A DNA stretch of 49,130 nucleotides, taken from assembly GCA_019115005.1 (NCBI GenBank), contig DXEK01000015.1, forward strand, positions 1-49,130. Direction: 5' to 3'. Origin of the DNA: Candidatus Fusicatenibacter merdavium (GTDB taxonomy: Bacteria; Bacillota; Clostridia; Lachnospirales; Lachnospiraceae). Positions 16,324 to 24,774 of the stretch are shown in pieces. Numbering within the stretch: position 1 is the first letter of the stretch; every line of letters begins with the position of its first letter. A program made the translations under genes and the position numbers. The notes beneath the pieces are model-generated. The model ran no database searches. It had not been told where the DNA came from and saw only the letters and a program-made list of their open reading frames with translations.

Positions 16324-17814
16324 TCAGATTCCAAGAATCTTTTTTACTGTCTGTCCCATCTGATCCGCATCGCAAACCGTGTTGTGGCGGACCGGTGCCG
16401 TGCGGATCTCCTCAATGGCACGGGGTATTTTCGTGTTAGAGATTTCAGAGAGTACGTCCATCTGCTCAAAATCTCCCAATCCGTCATAGGCATCCGCGTC
16501 AATGGCATGAAGTACACTTCTTGTGAACTTGTACGGACTCGCAGTGGATGCAAGGATCACCGGAGTTGTGTCGCCGCTTTCTTTCCGGTATTTCTCATAG
16601 ACAGAAACCGCAACTGCCGTATGTGTATCCAGCACATAGCCGGTATCCTTATACATGGATGCGATTTCCGCTGCCGTCTCTTCTTCGCTGGCATAATCCC
16701 CGTAGAAATCATTCAGCTGTTCCCGCATCTCATCATCAATCTCATATCTGCCGTTTTTCTGAAGTCCGTCCATACACTCCTTCGTTCTGGCGGCAGACTG
16801 TCCGGAGATCCGGTAGATCAGCCGTTCCAGATTACTGGAGATCAGGATATCCATCGACGGAGAGGACGTCAGGATGAACGGACGGTTTCTATCGTAAACA
16901 CCTGTACGGAAGAAATCCACCAGAACCTTGTTTTCATTGGAAGCACAGATCAGCTTTCCGATCGGCAGTCCCATCTGCTTCGCATAAAACGCGGCAAGGA
17001 TATTTCCGAAGTTTCCGGTCGGTACTGTGACATTGACCACATCCCCGTTTTTTATCTCGCTGTTCCGCACCAGTGAGGCATATGCATAAACGTAATAGAC
17101 CACCTGGGGGATCAGCCTTCCGATATTGATGGAGTTAGCGGAGCTGAACTGGAAACCAGCCCGAGCCATCTCTTCCGCGAACGTTTTGTCATTGAAAATA
17201 TTTTTCACGCCGGTTTGGGCATCGTCAAAATTTCCCCGGATTGCAACGACGTATGTATTCCCGCCTTTCTGGGTCACCATCTGCTTCTCCTGTACCGGGC
17301 TGACACCGTCCTTGGGATAAAAAACGATGATCTTCGTGCCCGGAACGTCGGCAAAGCCGGCCATCGCGGCTTTTCCGGTATCTCCGGAAGTAGCGGTCAG
17401 GATCACGATCTCATTTTTGACATGATTCTTTCCGGCAGCGGTCGTCAGAAGATGAGGCAGGATGGAGAGCGCCATATCCTTGAACGCGATCGTCGCGCCA
17501 TGGAACAGTTCGAGAAAATAGATACCTTCTGCTTTCGTCAGAGGCGCAATTTCTTCCGTGTCAAACTTCTCGTCATACGCTTTGGCGATACAGTTTTTCA
17601 GTTCTTCTTCCGTAAAATCGGTAAAGAACCGGCTCATCACCTCGTAAGCCACTTCCTGGTAAGTCATCCGGGCAAGCGTTTCCATCGGCACATCCAACGC
17701 CGGGATGTGGTCCGGGACAAACAGTCCCCCGTCCTTTGCAAGTCCCTTCAGGATCGCCTGGGACGCAGTCACACCTTCTTCGCCGCCGCGTGTGCTTTTG
17801 TATAAGATTTCCAT
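16324..17814 (-). CDS. thrC: Threonine synthase
   Basis: A 496-residue PLP enzyme that converts O-phosphohomoserine to threonine. The PLP lysine is in HGATIAFKDMAL, followed by ATSGDTGKAA and VPTGNFGN, and the C-terminal region has ILASTASPYKF. The length and N-terminal STRGG segment fit the long (fungal/enterobacterial-type) threonine synthases. The start at 17814 has AAGGAGACGAG upstream. The gene is flanked by the wall hydrolase and an unknown gene and has no homoserine kinase beside it. Only weak hairpins lie downstream (about 16283-16300). Confidence 0.95.
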   Translation of the reverse strand: MEILYKSTRGGEEGVTASQAILKGLAKDGGLFVPDHIPALDVPMETLARMTYQEVAYEVMSRFFTDFTEEELKNCIAKAYDEKFDTEEIAPLTKAEGIYFLELFHGATIAFKDMALSILPHLLTTAAGKNHVKNEIVILTATSGDTGKAAMAGFADVPGTKIIVFYPKDGVSPVQEKQMVTQKGGNTYVVAIRGNFDDAQTGVKNIFNDKTFAEEMARAGFQFSSANSINIGRLIPQVVYYVYAYASLVRNSEIKNGDVVNVTVPTGNFGNILAAFYAKQMGLPIGKLICASNENKVLVDFFRTGVYDRNRPFILTSSPSMDILISSNLERLIYRISGQSAARTKECMDGLQKNGRYEIDDEMREQLNDFYGDYASEEETAAEIASMYKDTGYVLDTHTAVAVSVYEKYRKESGDTTPVILASTASPYKFTRSVLHAIDADAYDGLGDFEQMDVLSEISNTKIPRAIEEIRTAPVRHNTVCDADQMGQTVKKILGI

Positions 17815-17911
17815 ACTATCTCGTCTCCTTCTTTCCTTTTTCGCCGCCGCAGACTTCCGACCCCGGCAACATTATCCTCATTATACTGAATCACAGGCAA
17901 AAAAACAACTG

Positions 17912-18367
17912 TTAAATCCGCGAGGCCATTTCAAAAATCGTCCACCCGAGTCCCTGGGTAAAATTTCTCCTCCAGGGATCCAGTTCTCTTCGCGCTTCTC
18001 CCGGCGGCAGGAGCCAGTCCACGATATAGGGAACCGCCGGCGGCATATCCAGAATTTTTCCTGACTCCCGTTTTCCCACGCCCATGCGGTGCAGGGTTTT
18101 CCACACATCCAGCCGGCAGTTTTCCTCCCACACGCCCATGGAGACAGCCAGAAGAAGCGGCTCCTCTCCTCGGACATCGCTAAGATCCACCCGATACTTT
18201 CCGGGCTGTATTTCCAGACGGAAACCGGTTCCATACTGCATCTCGCACATTCCCTCCAGCGCCTTCGGCATCATCGCACGGAACTGAAGCATCGCAATAT
18301 CGCTGATCTCCGTCGGCAGAATTCTCTCCTTCCGCCCGTTATTGATTTCAAGATAATTCACAATCAT
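17912..18367 (-). CDS. Uncharacterised 151-residue protein
   Basis: I do not recognise this family. The protein is soluble and mixed alpha/beta, with no signal peptide or membrane segment. It contains ISDIAMLQFRAMMPKALEG, a basic-then-acidic middle (YRVDLSDVRGEEPLLLAVSMG) and a Trp/Pro-rich end (VDWLLPPGEARRELDPWRRN). I start at the ATG at 18367, which follows CAGGAGAAACAGACA; the ORF track start is 15 codons upstream and lacks a ribosome site. It lies alone between thrC and leuA. The clear ribosome site and lack of an alternative long frame support it as a real gene. Confidence 0.65.
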   Translation of the reverse strand: MIVNYLEINNGRKERILPTEISDIAMLQFRAMMPKALEGMCEMQYGTGFRLEIQPGKYRVDLSDVRGEEPLLLAVSMGVWEENCRLDVWKTLHRMGVGKRESGKILDMPPAVPYIVDWLLPPGEARRELDPWRRNFTQGLGWTIFEMASRI

Positions 18368-18412
18368 TGTCTGTTTCTCCTGTTCTCTGTCTCTCCGACA
18401 GATCAAAAACAA

Positions 18413-18719
18413 AACATGTCTGGAGTCCTGCGCTTTTACACAGATCTCCAGACATGTAACCGTCTGTTATTACATGAACTGCCCGGAAAATAGGAGCATG
18501 AAATTCATGACCTTTTGACCCTGGCATCATCACATGAGTTGCCCGACAGATGAGCATGAGACACGGATTGCTCCGCACTTCGTGCTCCCGCAATCCTGAA
18601 AACACCTCAAATCCGCTCATTTTTCTTCGAAAAATGGCTGCTTTTCGGTGTTTTACGCTCCACAAAGTCATAAATTTTCATGCGAACATGAAATTTATGA
18701 CTTTTTGTCGCTTGTCTCA
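18413..18719. repeat. Hairpin-rich intergenic repeat region after leuA
   Basis: About 300 non-coding bases. Two imperfect direct repeats (CATGAACTGCCCGG.. near 18474 and CATGAGTTGCCCGA.. near 18534) each end in GAGCATGA. A GGATTG..CAATCC hairpin with GCAC/GTGC inside follows (about 18566-18597), then CATTTTT/AAAAATG (about 18619-18637) and a long terminator-like hairpin (18664-18704). The arrangement looks like a composite dispersed repeat and not a gene. Confidence 0.65.
18664..18704 (-). terminator. Terminator hairpin after leuA
   Basis: An 18-bp near-perfect stem, AAAGTCATAAATTTTCATG with CATGAAATTTATGACTTT, and a 4-base loop, lying 15 bases past the leuA stop. It is symmetric, so it may stop transcription both ways. 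A closely related hairpin lies after glyA (44337-44387). Confidence 0.75.
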
Positions 18720-20381
18720 TTACATGTTGTTGATCGCCGTTACCAGCGCGTCGATCGACGCGCGAATAATGTCAGGATCAACCCCGGCGCCCCAGGAGAG
18801 GGTTCCGTCCGGTTTCTTGACACCTACGTAAGCAATCGCTCTGGATCTGGAACTCTGCTCCAGTGCATGCTCCGTATAGGTGACAAGATCGTATTTCAGC
18901 CCGTAAGCTTTTTTCAGTGCGTTGCTGACCGCGTTCAGACGGCCATTGCCTTCCGCCTCAGTTGTGATATACTCGCCGCCCTCATAATTTGAGGTCACCT
19001 GGGTGAAAATCATGCCTTCCGGAAGCTGTTTAAAGTGTACGCCGTTGATATTGTAAGGCGTCGTCACATTTTCGAACGTATCCTTGAACAGCTGGAAGAT
19101 CTCCTCCGGAAGCAGCTCCTTGTGGAGATGGTCGGACACAGATTTGGCCGTATAACTCATAGCCTCACGCATCTTCGCCGGAAGATTCAGACCGTATTTT
19201 GTCTCCAGGATATATCCGACGCCGCCCTTTCCGGACTGGCTGTTGATGCGGATCACGTCCGCGTCGTAATTTCTTCCGATATCCGTCGGATCGATCGGCA
19301 GATACGGAACCGTCCAGGTGTCCGGATGTTTCTCGTCGATCCAGTGCATACCTTTCGCGATCGCATCCTGATGAGATCCGGAGAATGCCGCAAATACCAG
19401 AGAACCGCTGTATGGACTTCTCTCGTTGATCTTCATGCCGGTCAGGCGTTCATAGGTCTCGCTGATCTTCGGCATATCGGAGAAATCAAGCTCCGGATCC
19501 ACACCCTGCATATACATGTTCATACCAAGGGTGACAATGTCAACATTTCCGGTTCTCTCCCCATTTCCGAACAGCGTGCCCTCGATACGGTCAGCGCCTG
19601 CCAGGATTCCCATCTCCGCGTCTGCCACACCAGTTCCACGGTCGTTGTGCGGATGCAGCGAAAGCACCACATTCTCACGGTATTTCAGGTTCTTGCTCAT
19701 ATATTCGATCTGGCTTGCATATACGTGCGGCATGGAAAGCTGTACCGTACTCGGAAGGTTGATGATCGCTTTCCGGTCCGCCGTCGGCTGCCATACGTCC
19801 AGAACCGCGTTGCAGACCTCCAGAGCATATTCCGGCTCGGTTCCGGTAAAGCTCTCCGGGCTGTACTCGAAACGGTAATTCTCTCCCGTTTCCTCTGTCA
19901 GCTGTTTCAAAAGCTTAGCCCCATCCACTGCGATCTTCAGAATATCCTCTTTGGATTTCTTAAATACCTGCTGACGCTGCGCGTAGGAAGTGGAATTATA
20001 GACATGAACGATCGCGTTCTTGCATCCGCGCAGTGCGTCAAAAGTTTTCCGAATGATGTGCTCTCTTGCCTGTGTCAGAACCTGTACTGTCACATCGTCT
20101 GGGATAAGGTCCTGCTCGATCAGCGTGCGCAGGAACTCATATTCCGTCTCGGAGGCTGCCGGGAATCCTACCTCGATCTCTTTAAATCCGACTTTCACCA
20201 GCATTTTGAAGAACTCGATTTTCTGTTCCAGATCCATCGGGATCACCAGCGCCTGGTTACCGTCGCGAAGATCGACGCTGCACCAGATCGGCGCTTTCTC
20301 CACATACTCTTTTTCCGCCCAGTCCATGCATCTCACCGGCGGCATGTAATACTGTCTCTGATACTTCTTTGGATTCATCAT
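18720..20381 (-). CDS. leuA: 2-isopropylmalate synthase
   Basis: A 553-residue enzyme for the first committed step of leucine synthesis (acetyl-CoA plus 2-ketoisovalerate). Motifs: VDLRDGNQAL (metal and substrate aspartate), LHPHNDRGTG (metal histidines) and NGERTGNVD. The C-terminal third is the LeuA dimer/allosteric domain that senses leucine. The length and N-terminus (YMPPVRCMDWAEKEY) fit the longer type II LeuA. I start at the first ATG of MMNPKK (20381) after GCAGGAGGAAAG; the ORF track extends 56 codons into the leader. It is controlled by a T-box reading a leucine codon, and probably by feedback inhibition. Confidence 0.95.
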   Translation of the reverse strand: MMNPKKYQRQYYMPPVRCMDWAEKEYVEKAPIWCSVDLRDGNQALVIPMDLEQKIEFFKMLVKVGFKEIEVGFPAASETEYEFLRTLIEQDLIPDDVTVQVLTQAREHIIRKTFDALRGCKNAIVHVYNSTSYAQRQQVFKKSKEDILKIAVDGAKLLKQLTEETGENYRFEYSPESFTGTEPEYALEVCNAVLDVWQPTADRKAIINLPSTVQLSMPHVYASQIEYMSKNLKYRENVVLSLHPHNDRGTGVADAEMGILAGADRIEGTLFGNGERTGNVDIVTLGMNMYMQGVDPELDFSDMPKISETYERLTGMKINERSPYSGSLVFAAFSGSHQDAIAKGMHWIDEKHPDTWTVPYLPIDPTDIGRNYDADVIRINSQSGKGGVGYILETKYGLNLPAKMREAMSYTAKSVSDHLHKELLPEEIFQLFKDTFENVTTPYNINGVHFKQLPEGMIFTQVTSNYEGGEYITTEAEGNGRLNAVSNALKKAYGLKYDLVTYTEHALEQSSRSRAIAYVGVKKPDGTLSWGAGVDPDIIRASIDALVTAINNM

Positions 20382-20650
20382 TTTTCTTTCCTCCTGCTCT
20401 TTTCTTTGTCCGTTATTGTCCGACGCTGCGTCTCGAATCGCACCGAACCCGGCCGCCAAAGCGACAATTTCCCGATCCGCGTTTTCATACTGTTTCACAC
20501 AGGCTTCATCTGCCGAAAGGTTTCCGAAAACAGAAACCTTTTTGCACACCGCCGCAATACCGTAAGGCGATAAAACACCTTATCGCGGTGCTGTACATCC
20601 TTCCCGGAGGTTTTTTTATTCCATAGAACATTCCAATGGCCTTTCTTACA
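20382..20650 (-). other. Long untranslated segment between T-box terminator and leuA
   Basis: 269 bases separate the T-box terminator from the leuA start. Two tight stems are present on the minus strand: GGTTTC/GAAACC (about 20519-20539) and a longer one near 20552-20596 in which a GCGATAA/TTATCGC hairpin is nested between GC-rich arms. An open frame in phase with leuA crosses it but has no ribosome site. The function is unknown; it could add a second layer of control. Confidence 0.45.
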
Positions 20651-20654
20651 GAAT

Positions 20655-20970
20655 AAAAAAAGCCTTCCGCTCTCCTACATTCATCGAAATGTAACTAAGA
20701 GACGAAAGACTACGATTCTCACGCGGTACCACTCTTTTTTGCAGTTGTTCTGCACACTCATCAGATACGGATTTACTGGAAATCTTATATCCTTCCCCTG
20801 TAACGGTGGGACTCCGTCTGCGTCTACTCTCCCGATCTGTCATCAGGATTTCAGGCAGCCGCTCCAAGGTCAGTTCCATCGGATCCTTCTGCTGTTTCGC
20901 ATCAACCAACAGCTTTCTGAAAACCGGTTTCCGGTGTAATACTCCTCTTCTTCGCTTTGTGTTATGACCT
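20655..20970 (-). promoter_or_regulatory. T-box leader of leuA, leucine specific
   Basis: The minus strand carries the invariant T-box AGTGGTACCGCG (20721-20733), the Stem I features GGAGTATT and GGTTGATGCGAA, and the specifier context GATGGAA-CTG-ACC with the leucine codon CTG at 20871-20873. The T-box is followed by a hairpin whose 3' arm (GAGAGCGGAAGGC) runs into T7 (20655-20661), the terminator that forms when tRNA-Leu is charged. Uncharged tRNA-Leu would stabilise the antiterminator and switch leuA on. Confidence 0.92.
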
Positions 20971-20976
20971 GATAGC

Positions 20977-21005
20977 ATATTAACATTTTATGAGACGGCT
21001 GTCAA
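20977..21005 (-). promoter_or_regulatory. Promoter of the leuA T-box transcript
   Basis: TTGACA (21000-21005), 17 bases, TAATAT (20977-20982) on the minus strand. Transcription would begin near 20970, at the expected 5' end of T-box Stem I. Confidence 0.8.
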
Positions 21006-21105
21006 TAAATTTTTTGTAAATGATCAAATATCAGGTAACCGTTCCGTCATCTGTACTGTCATCTTTTTGCCTATGGCAGTCTGGAGGATTTTCTCTATAA
21101 CACAC

Positions 21106-21130
21106 AAAAAAACACCGCAAAATCTTTGCG
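21106..21130 (-). terminator. Terminator after tRNA-Pro
   Basis: A CGCAAA/TTTGCG stem (21116-21121 and 21125-21130) with a 3-base loop, followed shortly on the minus strand by T7 (21106-21112). It lies 18 bases past the tRNA 3' end. Confidence 0.75.
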
Positions 21131-21148
21131 ATGTCATATGGTAAAAAA

Positions 21149-21222
21149 TCGGGGCAACAGGATTTGAACCTGCGACCTCACGGCCCCCAGCCGTGCGCGC
21201 TACCAAGCTACGCCATACCCCG
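21149..21222 (-). tRNA. tRNA-Pro (anticodon GGG)
   Basis: A 74-base cloverleaf on the minus strand. The acceptor CGGGGTA pairs with TGCCCCG and the discriminator base is A. The D arm contains AGCTTGGTAG. The anticodon stem CACGG/CCGTG holds a CTGGGGG loop with GGG at positions 34-36, and the T arm is GCAGGTTCGAATCCTG. CCA is not encoded. It has its own promoter and terminator and no tRNA neighbours. Confidence 0.97.
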
Positions 21223-21235
21223 TAACGACTTGATC

Positions 21236-21264
21236 ATTATACCAAATCGTTGAAGAAAAATCAA
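21236..21264 (-). promoter_or_regulatory. Promoter of tRNA-Pro
   Basis: TTGATT (21259-21264), 17 bases, TATAAT (21236-21241) on the minus strand, 14 bases before the mature tRNA 5' end. Confidence 0.8.
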
Positions 21265-21294
21265 TAGAATTTATAGAATTCTTTCCGGCATCCG

Positions 21295-21363
21295 GTAACA
21301 GTTCCGTCAGCTGAACTGTTACGGCATCCAGCCATTGAAAATCGCTTCACGATGGTCGGATGC
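21295..21363. repeat. Dispersed palindrome element, copy with tail
   Basis: A GTAACAGTTC..AGCTGAACTGTTAC palindrome followed by the tail CATCCAGCCATTGAAAATCG and CGATGG, matching the first half of the element at 43340-43472. It ends exactly at the stop codon of the Gx-transporter gene (21364). Confidence 0.8.
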
Positions 21364-21873
21364 TCAGATTTTTCGAACGACCGCCCCCAGGCGTCTCATC
21401 GTCTCATCGCTCACCAGACCGATCAGAAGGCCGGTGACAAGACCGGAGAGCAGCAGCACCGGCAGATAATAGACGATCTTTACATTTTCCACAAGAAACG
21501 CCGCGACGAAGATCTGGCCGATGTTGTGAGACACACCTCCTGCCACGCTGACACCATATACGGTAAATCCTCCGTATCTCTTTGCCAGACACATGACCGC
21601 CAGACTGAAAAAACCTCCCGCCAGGGAAAAAGCGATACTGAACAGATTCCCAAAAAGGAATCCCACAACGACGATTCGGACCAGCTGAACCACAGCTGCG
21701 CTTCCCAAACCGAAAAAATACAGCGTCAGAACGATCGCCAGATTGGCAAGTCCCAGTTTCATCCCCGGCACAAAAAAGAGCACCGGAATCAGCGATTCCA
21801 CATACCCCAGAAGAATTGCTCCCGCCGAACAGAGGCCCAGCACGGCAACTTTTCTCCCAATCTTACTCTGCAT
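21364..21873 (-). CDS. Gx transporter family membrane protein
   Basis: A 169-residue integral membrane protein with five or six hydrophobic helices, a signature PGMKLGLANLAIVL and a later GGVSHNIGQI. This matches the family annotated as Gx transporter or 'heptaprenyl diphosphate synthase component I', related in fold to ECF S-components. It ends the rnf-apbE-NusG-II transcription unit, 88 bases after the NusG-II gene, with AAAGGAAG before the ATG at 21873. Such genes often sit beside apbE and rnf in Firmicutes, so a role in supplying a flavin or quinone-like factor is possible but unproven. Confidence 0.82.
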   Translation of the reverse strand: MQSKIGRKVAVLGLCSAGAILLGYVESLIPVLFFVPGMKLGLANLAIVLTLYFFGLGSAAVVQLVRIVVVGFLFGNLFSIAFSLAGGFFSLAVMCLAKRYGGFTVYGVSVAGGVSHNIGQIFVAAFLVENVKIVYYLPVLLLSGLVTGLLIGLVSDETMRRLGAVVRKI

Positions 21874-21961
21874 GCTTGTCTTCCTTTCGACTTTTTGTCT
21901 CTATGATCGATCACTCTGTCCGATCAGAACGGCTTGCATGGAAACTTTCCCGTACATCCGA

Positions 21962-22423
21962 TCAGGCAGCTGCAGAAATTGCTGCGTCCCGGATGAACTG
22001 CTGCACGTGCAGTTCCGACACGATCGTATCAATCTCACCGTCCTCTTCCCCGCCGATCACCGTCAGCGTCACACGATTCGGAAGGCATACAACCGTCTCA
22101 TTGACCCGGCTGATATGCGCATGGTGTACGCAGAGCTGATCCGGGCAGTCCGCCCATTCCATCCATGCAGTCCCGTCCTCAATCCGGCAGACATTCCCAT
22201 CGCCGATCTCGATCGTCTGGTTCATATTCAGGTCATAAACCCCCAACACCTCGCCGTTCACCGAGATCTGAAGCTGTGCTCCCCGACCCGTCCGGGTAAA
22301 CTCCAGGATGAACCCGGCCAGCGCGGCGATCAGCACAAGGATGATCAGAGCAATATCTCTTCGGTTCAATCGTTTTACGTACGTTCTCCCAATTTTCCGC
22401 CCCGGAACATGTCTGCCATTCAT
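21962..22423 (-). CDS. NusG domain II-containing membrane-anchored protein
   Basis: A 153-residue protein with one N-terminal transmembrane helix (about residues 24-42, IALIILVLIAALAGFIL) and an extracytoplasmic beta domain (VNGEVLGVYDLN..., CRIEDGTAWMEWADCPDQLC) typical of 'NusG domain II' proteins. It is unrelated in role to transcription factor NusG. The WMEWADCPDQLCV segment carries a conserved Cys pair with a following histidine, suggesting metal or redox function. Genes of this family are commonly next to apbE and rnf; here it is 18 bases downstream of apbE. Confidence 0.85.
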   Translation of the reverse strand: MNGRHVPGRKIGRTYVKRLNRRDIALIILVLIAALAGFILEFTRTGRGAQLQISVNGEVLGVYDLNMNQTIEIGDGNVCRIEDGTAWMEWADCPDQLCVHHAHISRVNETVVCLPNRVTLTVIGGEEDGEIDTIVSELHVQQFIRDAAISAAA

Positions 22424-22441
22424 CGGTTTCTTTCCTTATTT

Positions 22442-23377
22442 TTACTCCTCATATTGGATCTCCACATTGTCAAACTCTGAGGCAAGTTCTGTCCCGGCCT
22501 CCTCCCCGATCAACAGACAGGAAGTGCTCAGCGCGTCTCCAAGAAGCGAACTGTCACTGATAATTGTCACCTGGGCTGCCTCCACCTCTTTCGGATATCC
22601 GGTAGCCGGATCCAGCAAATGATGGTACAGAACGCCGTCTTTCTCGAAACTTCTCTCGTAAGTTCCCGAAGAGACCACGGAACGGTCCGTCACCTCGATC
22701 ACCTGGGCCACCTCGCCGCGTTCTTTATGTGGATCCTGGATCCCAATCTTCCATGGGGTTCCGTCCGGTTTGGAACCGACAGCCATCACATTGCCTCCGA
22801 GATTGATCAGCGCACTGTCAACTCCGTTCTCTTCAAAGTATTCTTTCAGCTTATCCGCGGCAAATCCTTTCGCAAGCGCACCGAGATCGATCTGCGTATC
22901 CTCCCGCTCAAAGCGTAGAACGTTTCCTTCCAGCGACAAAGAACCTGCGTCCACCTTTTTTACCGCTTCCGCCAGTTCATCGGCATCCGGCACCTGAGGA
23001 TCATCGCTTTTAAAATCCCACAGTTCCAGCACCGGCGCGATGGTGATATCCAATGCTCCATCGGTCAGCCGGTAAAATTGAAGCCCCGTCTCAATAACTG
23101 TCCGCATATCGTCGGAGAGCGTCACTTCCGGGCCCGTCCGGTGATTGATCTGATACAGTTCGCTGCCCTCCAAGGTTCTGCTGAAGGTTTCCTCCAGTTC
23201 TTCGCAGATCGCAAACGCTCCGTCGAGAAGTTCCTCATGATCCTCCGGCACGGAAAGCTGTATCACCGTATCAAAATAGAAGCCTTCCTTTGAGGCTGTT
23301 TCCCGGGTTTTCCCCGCACATCCTGTCAACACTGACAGGATGCACAGAAAAACCACTGTGAGATAAATTTTTCTCAT
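22442..23377 (-). CDS. apbE: FAD:protein FMN transferase (lipoprotein)
   Basis: A 311-residue flavin transferase that attaches FMN covalently to threonines of exported or membrane flavoproteins, here most likely RnfG and RnfD. The lipoprotein signal ends LSVLTGC. Family motifs are DGALDITIAPVLELW, IDLGALAKGFAADK, INLGGNVMAVG and YHHLLDPATGYP. I start at MRKIYL (23377), whose ATG overlaps the rnfB stop, and not 18 codons earlier. The overlap couples its synthesis to the Rnf complex. Confidence 0.95.
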   Translation of the reverse strand: MRKIYLTVVFLCILSVLTGCAGKTRETASKEGFYFDTVIQLSVPEDHEELLDGAFAICEELEETFSRTLEGSELYQINHRTGPEVTLSDDMRTVIETGLQFYRLTDGALDITIAPVLELWDFKSDDPQVPDADELAEAVKKVDAGSLSLEGNVLRFEREDTQIDLGALAKGFAADKLKEYFEENGVDSALINLGGNVMAVGSKPDGTPWKIGIQDPHKERGEVAQVIEVTDRSVVSSGTYERSFEKDGVLYHHLLDPATGYPKEVEAAQVTIISDSSLLGDALSTSCLLIGEEAGTELASEFDNVEIQYEE

Positions 23378-24171
23378 CTCTGAATCGTTCCCCTCGGGCA
23401 GACTTCCATACATGTTCCGCAGTTGGTACATTTTTCATAATCAATATGAGCCACGCCGTTCTCTACCTTGATCGCCTCGGACGGGCAGTTCTTTTCACAT
23501 TTCTTACAGCCGATACAGCCGATTTCACAGGCATCCATCACTAGTTTTCCTTTATCGCCGGAATTACATACCACATGATAATCCGCTCCGGCATAAGGAA
23601 CCAGTTCGATCAGATGTTTCGGACATGTCCTGACACAGACACCGCAGGCTTTACATGCCTCTTTGTCCACCACCGCAACACCGTTTACGATGCGGATCGC
23701 GTCAAAGGCACACGCCTTCACGCAGGAACCATACCCCAGACAGCCATAACTGCATTTCTTCGCGCCGCCGCCCGGGACAAACGGTACCATCGCACAGTCT
23801 TCCACGCCTGTATAATCGTAATTCGTCTTTGCCTTTTCGCAGTCGCCGCCGCATTTTATAAAAGCAGTCATACGGACCGTCTCGCCGACTTCCTGCCCCA
23901 TGATCTCACCGATCGCTTTGGCGCAGGCAGCACCGCCTACCGGACAGACAGTCACCGGAGCCTCTCCCTTCACGACCGCAGCAGCCGCGCCGTCACAGCC
24001 CGGATATCCGCAGCCGCCGCAGTTATTTCCGGGGAGCGCTTCTCGTACGAGCGTCTCCCGTTCATCCACCTCTACTGCAAATTTCTTTCCGGCCAGTCCA
24101 AGCAGAAGTCCGATGATCAGACCTGCTCCGCCCACGACCAGAACAGAAACCAGTACAACCTGTATACTCAT
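23374..24171 (-). CDS. rnfB: Rnf complex iron-sulfur subunit RnfB
   Basis: A 265-residue ferredoxin-accepting subunit of the Rnf ferredoxin:NAD+ oxidoreductase. It has an N-terminal membrane helix (about 5-27), a [4Fe-4S] domain CGGCGYPGC with a further cysteine in TVCPVGG, and four ferredoxin-type motifs: CSYGCLGYGSC, CKACGVCVRTCP, CIGCKKCEKNCP and CTNCGTCMEVCP. This is the long clostridial form. Start ATG at 24171 after AAAGGAG. It is the last rnf gene and overlaps apbE. Confidence 0.96.
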   Translation of the reverse strand: MSIQVVLVSVLVVGGAGLIIGLLLGLAGKKFAVEVDERETLVREALPGNNCGGCGYPGCDGAAAAVVKGEAPVTVCPVGGAACAKAIGEIMGQEVGETVRMTAFIKCGGDCEKAKTNYDYTGVEDCAMVPFVPGGGAKKCSYGCLGYGSCVKACAFDAIRIVNGVAVVDKEACKACGVCVRTCPKHLIELVPYAGADYHVVCNSGDKGKLVMDACEIGCIGCKKCEKNCPSEAIKVENGVAHIDYEKCTNCGTCMEVCPRGTIQR

Positions 24172-24186
24172 TTCGCCGCTCCTTTC

Positions 24187-24762
24187 CTAGATGATTCCGG
24201 CAAACCCTGTGAATGCAATGGACATCAACATGGCCGTCAGCAGCACGATCGGCATTCCCTGAAATGCTTTCGGGACATTGTTGTACTCCATTTTTTCACG
24301 AAGACCCGCCATCAGGACGATCGCGATCGTAAATCCGACCGCAGTCGCAAATCCGTTGACCACGCCCTCCACAACATTGTATCCGTCCTGTACATTGCTG
24401 ATCGCAACACCCAGCACTGCACAGTTTGTGGTGATCAGAGGAAGGTAAACGCCCAGCGCCTGATACAGCGGCGGGAGCACTTTCTTCATAAACATCTCAA
24501 CCAGCTGCACCAGAGCAGCGATAACCAGGATAAACACGATCGTCTGCAGAAATTCCATTCCGGTCGGCACCAGGATCAACTGATAGATCAGGCTGGTCAT
24601 CAGTGAGGAAATCGTAAGCACGAAGATGACCGCGCCGCCCATTCCCGCTGCCGTATTGATTTTCTTGGATACACCGAGGAACGGACAAAGCCCCAGGAAC
24701 TGGCTCAGTACGACATTGTTTACGATCGCGGAACCGATCGCTATGATCAATAATTCTCTCAT
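24187..24762 (-). CDS. rnfA: Rnf complex membrane subunit RnfA
   Basis: A 191-residue, six-helix integral membrane subunit. It carries the conserved SQFLGLCPFLGVS near the N-terminus and ITTNCAVLG in the middle, the two pseudo-symmetric segments whose cysteines hold an intramembrane iron cluster in related Rnf/NQR structures. Start at 24762 after GGAGG. It lies 12 bases after rnfE and 15 bases before rnfB. Confidence 0.96.
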   Translation of the reverse strand: MRELLIIAIGSAIVNNVVLSQFLGLCPFLGVSKKINTAAGMGGAVIFVLTISSLMTSLIYQLILVPTGMEFLQTIVFILVIAALVQLVEMFMKKVLPPLYQALGVYLPLITTNCAVLGVAISNVQDGYNVVEGVVNGFATAVGFTIAIVLMAGLREKMEYNNVPKAFQGMPIVLLTAMLMSIAFTGFAGII

Positions 24763-24774
24763 TCCGTTCCCTCC

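Noticed and set aside
20382-20549. 56-codon N-terminal extension of leuA in the ORF track
   Set aside because: It has no ribosome-binding site, lies in the T-box leader, and the downstream ATG pair has AGGAGG and matches the family N-terminus.
19035-20573. 512-codon plus-strand ORF
   Set aside because: It is antisense to leuA, shows no recognisable protein motif, and is a shadow of the codon bias of leuA.
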